Part shown: piece by piece, positions 1 through 5,119 of the stretch
Layout of the letters: every line of letters starts with the position of its first letter
Numbering within the stretch: the first letter of the stretch is position 1
Origin: Sutterella sp.
Lineage (GTDB): Bacteria > Pseudomonadota > Gammaproteobacteria > Burkholderiales > Burkholderiaceae_F
Length of the DNA: 5,901 nucleotides
NCBI GenBank assembly: GCA_003543795.1
Contig: DNBE01000090.1
Coordinates: 1-5,901, forward strand
Reading direction: 5' to 3'
The notes under the pieces: generated by a model
The model's database searches: none
What the model saw: only the letters and a program-made list of their open reading frames with translations
Told to the model about the DNA's origin: nothing
Position numbers and translations under genes: made by a program

Positions 1-235
1 GCGCGGGTTCGGGTGCGGCCATGACCATGGGAGGCGCCTGGACTACGGGCACAGGCGCGGGAGCGGGAGCGGGTTCGGGGTCGCTCGGGCGCGTAAATTC
101 GTAGAGGTTGCCTTGAACGGGGGCGACTCGATAGCAGCTCCCGCATCTAAATTGTCCCGTCGGGTTATTGACTTCTTCTTCGGTCGCGTGAAACGCGTTT
201 AAGCAATTCGGGCAGCGAATAATCCAATGCGTCAT
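1..235 (-). CDS. Zinc-ribbon (DUF3426/MJ0042-type) protein, N-terminal part
   Basis: Only the first 78 codons are inside the window; the gene continues past the left edge. The protein starts MTHWIIRCPNC and carries two CxxC knuckles, C8/C11 and C31/C34 (CPNC and CGSC), about 19 residues apart. This is the zinc-ribbon layout of the MJ0042 finger found at the N-terminus of DUF3426 proteins. After it, from about residue 50, comes a linker rich in Pro, Ala and Glu (repeated PEPAP-like units), as expected before the membrane-anchored C-terminal domain of that family, which is not visible here. The start is set by an AAGGA site 7 bases upstream and by a 3-base gap after the prmA stop. Established context: DUF3426 proteins commonly follow prmA in betaproteobacteria; their function is poorly known. 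Binding of zinc by the four Cys is inferred. Family call is fairly sure, role unknown. Confidence 0.85.
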   Translation of the reverse strand, partial: MTHWIIRCPNCLNAFHATEEEVNNPTGQFRCGSCYRVAPVQGNLYEFTRPSDPEPAPAPAPVPVVQAPPMVMAAPEPA

Positions 236-238
236 TTT

Positions 239-1132
239 TTATTCCTTGGTCGCGGTAATGCAGACCCAATCCTCAAGTTCCGATGTAATTTCAGCACGCT
301 GGGCACCTTCGCGCAAGTAGGCTTCGATTACCGTTTGCGCTTGAGTGTTTAAGATGCCGGATAAAACGATGGTGCCGCCGACTTTCAGACGGCGGACGAT
401 GTCGGGGGCAAGCATCGCTAGCGGCCCCGCAAGAATATTGGCAACGATAATATCAAAGGGGCCTTCGGGTGTTGACGCTAAGTCGCTTAAAGCGAGCGTC
501 ACGCCGTTTTTACGAGCGTTTTCGCGAGCGGCTTCGATTGCCTGCGAGTCGATGTCGTTCCCCGCGACCTCTCTCGCGCCGAGTTTTGCGGCGGCAATGG
601 CCAAAATCCCGGTGCCCGTCCCCCAATCTAGGAGTCGGTCGCCCGCTTTAACGTGGCTTTCTAGCCACGTTAAGCACATGCGAGTTGTGGGGTGAGACCC
701 GGTTCCGAAAGCAACGCCAGGGTCTAAATGAAGGACAACGGCGTCTTTTTCTTCGGGCGTCGTTTCCCAACTCGGTACGATCCAAAGGCGCCCGATGCGT
801 TGACTCGTAAATTGCGCTTGTGTTTTTTTGACCCAATCGACTTCGGGTAACGGCTCGCGACTTAATTTTTCGAAAACGCCTTCGCCCAAGGTTTTAGCTA
901 AAAGGGCTTCGGGAATCGTTTCATCGAAGTCGTCTTCAACCAAGACTTTGACAAGTGAGCGCTTCCAAGCACGCGTTTTGGGTTCGACGCCGGGTTCTGC
1001 AAAAACAGGGGTTTCGTCGACCGTTCCCGCGTCCGCGTCTTCAACGGTGACCGAAAGGGCACCCGCTCCGAAAAACGCCTCAGAAAGTGTCTCGGTTAAA
1101 TCTTCAGTCGTACGGTAAGTGATTTCGAACAT
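239..1132 (-). CDS. prmA: Ribosomal protein L11 methyltransferase
   Basis: A cytosolic SAM-dependent methyltransferase that trimethylates lysines and the N-terminus of ribosomal protein L11. The length, 297 residues, is close to the E. coli enzyme (about 293). Residues 1-120 form the variable N-terminal L11-recognition region. The family signature LDPGVAFGTGSHPTT is at 136-150, the SAM-binding glycine motif (LLDWGTGTGILAIAAAKLGA) at 167-186, the acidic NDID at 192-195, and the catalytic-site ANILAGPL at 231-238. The DWGTG form of motif I has Trp where Cys, Val or Tyr is more usual in relatives I remember. The start MFEITYR has an AAAGG site 9 bases upstream. The gene lies 12 bases after accC and 3 bases before the zinc-ribbon gene, so it is co-transcribed with accBC. 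The coding sequence contains a perfect 11-bp inverted repeat at 648-673. Identification is secure. Confidence 0.97.
   Translation of the reverse strand: MFEITYRTTEDLTETLSEAFFGAGALSVTVEDADAGTVDETPVFAEPGVEPKTRAWKRSLVKVLVEDDFDETIPEALLAKTLGEGVFEKLSREPLPEVDWVKKTQAQFTSQRIGRLWIVPSWETTPEEKDAVVLHLDPGVAFGTGSHPTTRMCLTWLESHVKAGDRLLDWGTGTGILAIAAAKLGAREVAGNDIDSQAIEAARENARKNGVTLALSDLASTPEGPFDIIVANILAGPLAMLAPDIVRRLKVGGTIVLSGILNTQAQTVIEAYLREGAQRAEITSELEDWVCITATKE
243..247 (-). promoter_or_regulatory. Ribosome binding site of the zinc-ribbon gene
   Basis: AAGGA on the minus strand, 7 bases before the ATG at 235, lying inside the last codons of prmA. It is the clearest Shine-Dalgarno site in the window and fixes the start of the downstream gene. 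Its position implies translational coupling to prmA. Confidence 0.6.
648..673 (-). repeat. Perfect 11-bp inverted repeat inside prmA
   Basis: Arms at 648-658 and 663-673 are exact reverse complements (TTAACGTGGCT and AGCCACGTTAA) separated by 4 bases. In the prmA mRNA this gives an 11-bp hairpin with an AGAA loop, covering the codons for LTWLESHVK between the HPTT signature and the SAM motif. There is no T-run after it, so it is not an obvious terminator. The structure is seen directly; any role (pausing, mRNA processing) is inference. Confidence 0.8.
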
Positions 1133-1144
1133 CTTTTTGTGCCT

Positions 1145-2521
1145 TTACCGTAGAGTCGATTCGTCAAGTGTTTTTTTCCAAGCTTCGAGTCGGTCGTCCA
1201 AATAATGAATCGGTGTGCCGCCTCGGCAGAACTGTTCGTCCATCAAAATCTGGCGATGCAATTTGACGTTCGTACGAATGCCTTCGGCCGCGAATTCGGA
1301 GAGCGCGACGCGCATGCGCGCAAGCGCCTCTTCGCGGTTTTCGCCGTAGGCGATGATTTTGCCGATGAGAGAGTCGTAGTTACTCGGCACCGTGCAACCG
1401 GCATAGATATGCGAATCGATGCGAATGCCGGGGCCGCCGGGTAAATGCCAGTCGGTGACGCGTCCCGGACTCGGCATAAAGGTAAAGGGGTGTTCGGCAT
1501 TAATGCGGCATTCAATCGCGTGGCCTTGAATGTTGACGTGGCGCTGTTTGTAGCGAAGTCTTTCGCCGTAGGCGATTCGAATCTGTTCTTTGACGATATC
1601 GATGCCTGTCGTCATCTCGGTAATCGTATGCTCGACTTGTAAGCGCGTATTCATCTCGATGAAGTAGAACTTTTCATCTTCATAGAGAAATTCGAACGTA
1701 CCCGCGCCGACATAGCCGATACGTTTACAAGCGTCGACGCAACGCTCGCCTAAGCGTTCGATTGCTTTGGCATTAACGGCGGGCGCGGGAGCTTCCTCGA
1801 TTAACTTTTGGTGACGTCTTTGCGTGGAACAATCACGCGCGCCGAGATAAATCGCGTTTTTGAAATTGTCCGACAGGACCTGAATTTCAATATGGCGCGG
1901 GTTTTCGAAAAACTTCTCTAAGTAAAGCGTGCCGTTTCCGAAATTGGCAATTGCTTCCTGGCGCGTCAATGACACGGCGTTCATAAGCCCTGCTTCGGTT
2001 CGTACGACGCGCATTCCGCGACCGCCCCCGCCGTTACTGGCTTTGATGATGACGGGGTAGCCCACGCGACGGGCGATTTCAATCACCGCGTCGGGGTCGT
2101 CTTCGGGGAGCGCTCCGCCCGAATCGGGCACGCAAGGGACGCCAGCTGCCGCCATCGCTTTTTTGGCAGAGATTTTGTCACCCATGAGGCGAATCGACTC
2201 GTGATGCGGACCGATAAAAGCAAAGCCCGAACGCTCGACACGTTCGGCAAAATCCGGATTTTCGGACAAAAACCCGTAGCCCGGATGAATGGCTTCGGTG
2301 TCGGTGACTTCAGCTGCCGAAATAATGGCGGGGATATTAAGGTAACTTAATTGCGCGTCCGCGGGTCCGATACAAACGGACTCGTCGGCCAATTTGACAT
2401 ACTTAGCCTCTTCGTCAGCCGTGGAATGAACGGCCACGGTTTTGATTCCCATTTCTCGACAAGCGCGTTGAATACGCAATGCGATTTCTCCGCGGTTAGC
2501 GATGAGAATTTTTCCGAACAT
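1145..2521 (-). CDS. accC: Acetyl-CoA carboxylase, biotin carboxylase subunit
   Basis: Carries out ATP-dependent carboxylation of the biotin on AccB, the first half-reaction of acetyl-CoA carboxylase, in the cytosol. The 458 residues match the family (E. coli 449). It starts [17 protein letters not shown], the classic N-terminal biotin carboxylase fold, followed by an ATP-grasp domain with the glycine-rich loop [10 protein letters not shown] at 161-170 and a C-terminal domain. Residues aligning with the E. coli ATP, bicarbonate and catalytic residues are all present with a +1 shift: K116, K160, H210, K239, E277, E289, R293, E297 and R339. [10 protein letters not shown] is at 289-298. One small oddity is VEHTITEM where relatives usually have VEHPVTEM. 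The start is 3 bases after the accB stop with no strong Shine-Dalgarno site, which suggests translational coupling; coupling would help keep the two subunits in ratio. Function is secure. Confidence 0.98.
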   Translation of the reverse strand: MFGKILIANRGEIALRIQRACREMGIKTVAVHSTADEEAKYVKLADESVCIGPADAQLSYLNIPAIISAAEVTDTEAIHPGYGFLSENPDFAERVERSGFAFIGPHHESIRLMGDKISAKKAMAAAGVPCVPDSGGALPEDDPDAVIEIARRVGYPVIIKASNGGGGRGMRVVRTEAGLMNAVSLTRQEAIANFGNGTLYLEKFFENPRHIEIQVLSDNFKNAIYLGARDCSTQRRHQKLIEEAPAPAVNAKAIERLGERCVDACKRIGYVGAGTFEFLYEDEKFYFIEMNTRLQVEHTITEMTTGIDIVKEQIRIAYGERLRYKQRHVNIQGHAIECRINAEHPFTFMPSPGRVTDWHLPGGPGIRIDSHIYAGCTVPSNYDSLIGKIIAYGENREEALARMRVALSEFAAEGIRTNVKLHRQILMDEQFCRGGTPIHYLDDRLEAWKKTLDESTLR

Positions 2522-2524
2522 AAC

Positions 2525-2968
2525 TTAGCCGATGACAAAGAGGGTTTGACCGAATTCGACAGGCTGGGCGTTTTGAACGCAAATTTCAAGAATCGTTCCG
2601 TCCGTTTCAGCCTCGATTTCGTTAAGTAACTTCATCGCTTCGATGATGCAAAGCGTCTGACCGGCAGTCACTTTATCGCCGACGGCTACGAATGGTTTGG
2701 CGCCGGGCGAGGGTGCCGCAAAGAACGTGCCGACCATGGGACTCGTGACGGTTTTGCCCGCGGGAGCGGGTGCTGCAACCGAAGGCGCGGGCGCCGCGGG
2801 AGCGGCAACAGGCGCGACGGGCGTCGTGACGGTGAGCGCAGGGTTAGAGGAGGCAGTTTGTTGACTATTGACGATGCGGACTCGATCGCCTTCTTCGGTG
2901 AGTTCAAGCTCGGAAATACCGCTTTCTTGAACTAAATCGATGAGCGTTTTAAGTTTTCGCAAATCCAT
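2525..2968 (-). CDS. accB: Acetyl-CoA carboxylase, biotin carboxyl carrier protein
   Basis: Carries the biotin that shuttles CO2 from AccC to the carboxyltransferase (AccA/AccD, not in this window). From the chosen ATG it has 147 residues, close to the E. coli 156. The N-terminus [23 protein letters not shown] is the typical family start. An Ala/Pro/Val linker spans about residues 46-70, and the biotinyl domain runs from SPMVGTFF (76) to the end. The thumb segment SPGAKPFV (87-94) and EAMKLLNEI are present, with K113 as the biotinylated lysine. A GTG six codons upstream keeps the frame open (MPYECF...), but it adds residues absent from relatives and has no ribosome site, so I prefer 2968. The ATG itself also lacks a clear Shine-Dalgarno site. 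It is the first gene of the accBC-prmA operon. In E. coli, AccB represses its own operon; nothing here tests that. Confidence 0.96.
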   Translation of the reverse strand: MDLRKLKTLIDLVQESGISELELTEEGDRVRIVNSQQTASSNPALTVTTPVAPVAAPAAPAPSVAAPAPAGKTVTSPMVGTFFAAPSPGAKPFVAVGDKVTAGQTLCIIEAMKLLNEIEAETDGTILEICVQNAQPVEFGQTLFVIG

Positions 2969-3044
2969 AAAGCATTCATAAGGCACGATTTTTTAAAAAC
3001 CACAGAGGGGTAACCTGACGGCTTTTAAAAGGCCTTAAATTCGT

Positions 3045-3080
3045 TAATTTCGGCTAACTATATACTAACTTCGGTTAAAT
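3045..3080. repeat. Two imperfect 15-bp direct repeats, 21-bp period
   Basis: TAATTTCGGCTAACT (3045-3059) and TAACTTCGGTTAAAT (3066-3080) match at 12 of 15 positions and begin exactly 21 bp apart, two helical turns, so they face the same side of the DNA. Each copy is also flanked by GTTA/TAAC-type inverted half-sites: GTTA-N8-TAAC at 3043-3058 and TAAC-TTCG-GTTA at 3066-3077. They overlap the candidate accBC promoter boxes, as operator sites would. The binding protein is unknown. Confidence 0.5.
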
Positions 3081-3085
3081 TCCAA
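3057..3085 (-). promoter_or_regulatory. Candidate sigma-70 promoter of accBC-prmA
   Basis: On the minus strand, TTGGAA (3080-3085) and TATAGT (3057-3062) are separated by exactly 17 bases, giving 4/6 and 5/6 matches to the consensus. Transcription would start near 3050, leaving a leader of about 80 bases before accB. The two 21-bp-spaced repeats overlap both boxes, so a regulator bound there could block RNA polymerase. This is the best promoter candidate in the region by eye; no start site is proven. Confidence 0.5.
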
Positions 3086-3116
3086 CAAAGGGGCGTTTCT
3101 TCAAACCTTTGAAATC

Positions 3117-3145
3117 GGTTTCTAGAGTCGCTTTTCGTTTAAAAT
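3117..3145 (+). promoter_or_regulatory. Weak candidate promoter of mpl-yqiA-rnb
   Basis: TAAAAT (3140-3145) is a good -10 box, but the hexamer 17 bases upstream (GGTTTC, 3117-3122) is a poor -35. Transcription would start near 3152. An alternative -10, TATACT (3061-3066), overlaps the accBC -10 on the other strand and would give a leader of about 140 bases; it too lacks a good -35. Confidence 0.3.
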
Positions 3146-3160
3146 ACGTCACTAGAATTT

Positions 3161-3195
3161 GTCGGCTTCATCGTTAGCCGATTGTTATTTTTGGT
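3161..3195 (+). promoter_or_regulatory. Stem-loop with T-rich tail in the mpl leader
   Basis: TCGGCT (3162-3167) pairs perfectly with AGCCGA (3176-3181) across an 8-base loop, and G3161 can add a G-U pair with U3182. A T-rich run follows directly (TTGTTATTTTT, 3183-3193), then the mpl ATG 20 bases later. The layout resembles a short intrinsic terminator or attenuator. If transcription starts near 3152 it would instead be a 5'-end stem-loop that could protect the mRNA. The structure is seen; the role is inferred. Confidence 0.4.
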
Positions 3196-3215
3196 ATTTT
3201 CAAAATTTATTCATC

Positions 3216-4544
3216 ATGCACGTTCACATTTTGGGTATTTGCGGTACGTTTATGGGCGGTATTGCGCGTTTAGCGCTCGAAAAAGGGTACTGCGTCACCG
3301 GGTGTGACGCGCATGTCTATCCGCCGATGTCCGATCAATTGCGAGAAGCGGGTATCGAAGTTATCGAAGGCTATGACGCTTCTCAATTGTCTTTAGCCCC
3401 CGACCTTTTTATCGTCGGTAATGCGGTAAGTCGCGGTAATCCCCTTTTGGAAGCGATTTTGGACGCTCGCCCCGATTTTATGTCGGGCCCCGAATGGTTA
3501 GAAAAAACGATTTTGCCCGGCAAACGCGTCATTTGCGTTTCGGGCACCCACGGGAAAACGACGACAACGTCGTTAATCGTTCATCTATTCAATCAAGCGG
3601 GACTCAACCCTTCCTTTTTGGTCGGAGGAGTGCCTAGCGGCTTTAACGTCTCGGCAAGACTAACCGAGTCGCCCTTTTTTGTAATCGAGGGTGACGAGTA
3701 CGACACGTGCTTTTCGGATAAACGCTCGAAATTCATTCACTATCGGCCTGATGTTCTTGTCATCAACAATATCGAATTCGATCACGCGGATATTTTCGAG
3801 AATTTGGCCGCTATCGAACGCCAATTTCATCATCTGGTTCGAACGATGCCGTCAAAAGCCGCGGTGATTGCCAATGCCATGAGTCCAGCCGTCACCGAGG
3901 TACTCAAGATGGGGTGCTACAGTCGCGAAATCGACTTTAATGGTAAAGATTGGGCCATTGATGACAATCGTGTGGTTTTCCACGAAGGCGCGCCTCTCGG
4001 AAACCTTCAAATACCCCTTTTGGGGCGACATAACGCGTCAAACGCCCTTGCGGCGATTGCGGCTACAAATGAGTGCGGGATTGACCCCAAAAACGCTCTT
4101 CAAAACCTTCAAACTTTTGCAGGCGTTAAAAGGCGCTTAGAAAAAATCTGCGAAGAAAAAGGCGTTACCCTTTATGATGATTTCGCGCATCATCCGACAG
4201 CTGTTCGCGAAACGCTTGCAGCGCTTAAAAGTAAAGCCCGAGGGAGAATCATCGCGGTCTTTGAACCGAGATCAAACACCATGAAAATGGGTGTTTTGGC
4301 TAACGCTCTTGCGGAAAGCTTTAATGACGCCGACGTTGTTATCGCTTACCAAGGACCGAAATTGTCTTGGGACGTGAAAGACGCGCTTTCACCCATCGCA
4401 CAAAAATGCACCGTTTTGGGCGATATCGACGCTTGCGCGAAGGCAGCGGTTCAAAACGCTCAAGCAGGTGACGCGATTCTCGTCATGAGTAACGGGGGTT
4501 TCGGCGGTATTCAAGGCAAAATCGCGCGGTTACTAAAAGGCTAA
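3216..4544 (+). CDS. mpl: UDP-N-acetylmuramate:L-alanyl-gamma-D-glutamyl-meso-diaminopimelate ligase
   Basis: A Mur-type ligase of peptidoglycan recycling: in the cytosol it joins recovered tripeptide (L-Ala-gamma-D-Glu-meso-DAP) directly to UDP-MurNAc using ATP. It has 442 residues (E. coli Mpl 457). The N-terminus MHVHILGICGTFMGG is the Mpl hallmark and separates it from MurC. The UDP-binding domain runs to about 105; the ATP loop is SGTHGKTTTT (109-118); EGDEYD (158-163), NNIEFDHADIF (184-194) and GRHNASNALAA (270-280) are central-domain motifs; DDFAHHPTAV (321-330), FEPRSNTMKMG (349-359) and SNGGFGGIQGK (425-435) are in the C-terminal domain. The frame stays open upstream to a TTG at 3159, but those 19 residues are unlike the family, so the ATG is chosen although it has no Shine-Dalgarno site. 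It implies a meso-DAP cell wall with recycling. It is the first gene of the right-hand operon. Confidence 0.96.
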   Translation: MHVHILGICGTFMGGIARLALEKGYCVTGCDAHVYPPMSDQLREAGIEVIEGYDASQLSLAPDLFIVGNAVSRGNPLLEAILDARPDFMSGPEWLEKTILPGKRVICVSGTHGKTTTTSLIVHLFNQAGLNPSFLVGGVPSGFNVSARLTESPFFVIEGDEYDTCFSDKRSKFIHYRPDVLVINNIEFDHADIFENLAAIERQFHHLVRTMPSKAAVIANAMSPAVTEVLKMGCYSREIDFNGKDWAIDDNRVVFHEGAPLGNLQIPLLGRHNASNALAAIAATNECGIDPKNALQNLQTFAGVKRRLEKICEEKGVTLYDDFAHHPTAVRETLAALKSKARGRIIAVFEPRSNTMKMGVLANALAESFNDADVVIAYQGPKLSWDVKDALSPIAQKCTVLGDIDACAKAAVQNAQAGDAILVMSNGGFGGIQGKIARLLKG

Positions 4545-4549
4545 ATGGC

Positions 4550-5116
4550 ATGAGACTTATTTATTTGCACGGTTTGGCATCTTCACCGAAGTCGGCAAAA
4601 GGACAAATTCTTGAAGCGTTCGCGAAAGAAAAAGGCTTCGCGTTTGAGGCACCCGATTTAAATTTCGAGCCTAAACGCGTCAGAAACATTCTCGATGCGC
4701 TCGTCAAAGACATCGATCCGAGTCAAACCGTCTTCGTGGGGTCAAGTCTCGGAGGTTTTTACGCGACTTATGTTTGCGAGACGTGCGGCGCAAGAGGCAT
4801 CTTATTAAATCCCGCTTGCGAGCCTTGGGCGACAATCGAGGCGCACGTCGGGGAGCGTCTTCAAGGGCCTGAAGGCGAGATTGAGATTCAAGCTTCGTTT
4901 GGTGAGGATTTGCGCGATATGGCGCTTGTCCCCACTTCCTCGGGACGCTATTTTGTTATGCTTAGCACGGGTGACGAAGTTTTAGATTGGCATGACGCGC
5001 TTCGTAAGTACGCGCGTTTTGCGACCCACGTCATCGAGGGCGAAACGCATCGCATCGACGGTTTCGCGAAATATCTGACGATTATCGAACAATTTATAGT
5101 CGGGTCTCAACGCTAA
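4550..5116 (+). CDS. yqiA: YqiA-type alpha/beta-hydrolase esterase
   Basis: A small cytosolic serine hydrolase of the YqiA/YcfP (UPF0227) family; 188 residues against 193 for E. coli YqiA. The opening MRLIYLHGLASSPKSAK is the family signature, with the oxyanion-hole HG at 7-8. The nucleophile elbow is GSSLG (64-68), so S66 is the likely nucleophile; D142 in STGDEVLDW and H167 in GETHRID complete a plausible triad. There is no signal peptide or membrane segment. E. coli YqiA shows esterase activity on short-chain acyl esters and palmitoyl-CoA; the natural substrate is unknown. The start is 5 bases after the mpl stop with AAAAGG about 9 bases upstream. Its place between mpl and the RNase gene is, from memory, usual in betaproteobacteria and does not reveal a shared pathway. 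Family call is firm, the physiological role is not. Confidence 0.9.
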   Translation: MRLIYLHGLASSPKSAKGQILEAFAKEKGFAFEAPDLNFEPKRVRNILDALVKDIDPSQTVFVGSSLGGFYATYVCETCGARGILLNPACEPWATIEAHVGERLQGPEGEIEIQASFGEDLRDMALVPTSSGRYFVMLSTGDEVLDWHDALRKYARFATHVIEGETHRIDGFAKYLTIIEQFIVGSQR

Positions 5117-5119
5117 CTT

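Larger units (their letters stand above)
2969..3215. other. Divergent intergenic region between accB and mpl
   Basis: A 247-base, AT-rich stretch that must hold the promoters of both operons. No open frame with family-like content is visible. It contains a candidate accBC promoter, two 15-bp direct repeats, a weak candidate mpl promoter, a stem-loop with a T-rich tail, and a 10-bp palindrome CTTTTAAAAG (3022-3031) overlapping AAGGCCTT (3029-3036). The palindromes would lie in the accBC leader. From memory, relatives in Burkholderiales often have aroQ and a TlpA-like gene between mpl and accB; neither is present here. Confidence 0.85.

Noticed and set aside
828..1118. Open frame antisense to prmA
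   Set aside because: It is a Ser/Thr/Lys-rich shadow of prmA codons with no recognisable domain or ribosome site; the same holds for the other antisense or frame-shifted open frames over accC, accB and mpl.
1309..1320. 12-bp palindrome CGCGCATGCGCG in accC
   Set aside because: It comes from Arg and Ala codons (ARMR) in GC-rich coding DNA; nothing suggests a binding site.
2227..2247. 7-bp inverted repeat CCGAACG/CGTTCGG in accC
   Set aside because: Stems of 7 bp with short loops are expected a couple of times by chance in this window.
2249..2262. 14-bp perfect palindrome AAAATCCGGATTTT in accC
   Set aside because: It encodes the conserved NPDF segment, has no loop, and one palindrome of this size is not surprising in about 6 kb.
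2932..2979. 15-codon out-of-frame ORF overlapping the accB start
   Set aside because: It has no Shine-Dalgarno site and no distinctive composition; short overlapping frames of this kind are expected by chance.
2969..2986. Upstream GTG start for accB, six codons longer
   Set aside because: No ribosome site precedes it, and [14 protein letters not shown] is the conserved start of the family.
3159..3215. 19-residue N-terminal extension of mpl from a TTG
   Set aside because: The added residues are unlike the Mpl family, whose proteins start at the equivalent of MHVHILGICG, and the segment overlaps the leader stem-loop and a candidate promoter region.
3292..3310. 7-bp inverted repeat GCGTCAC/GTGACGC early in mpl
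   Set aside because: Same chance expectation; it lies over ordinary codons and no other signal supports it.
3557..3574. 7-bp inverted repeat over the mpl ATP-binding loop
   Set aside because: Explained by repeated ACG threonine codons of the GKTTTT motif followed by TCG TTA.
4545..4553. Mini-frame ATG GCA TGA between mpl and yqiA
   Set aside because: Two sense codons overlapping the real yqiA start; probably incidental, and the yqiA ATG at 4550 gives the family N-terminus.
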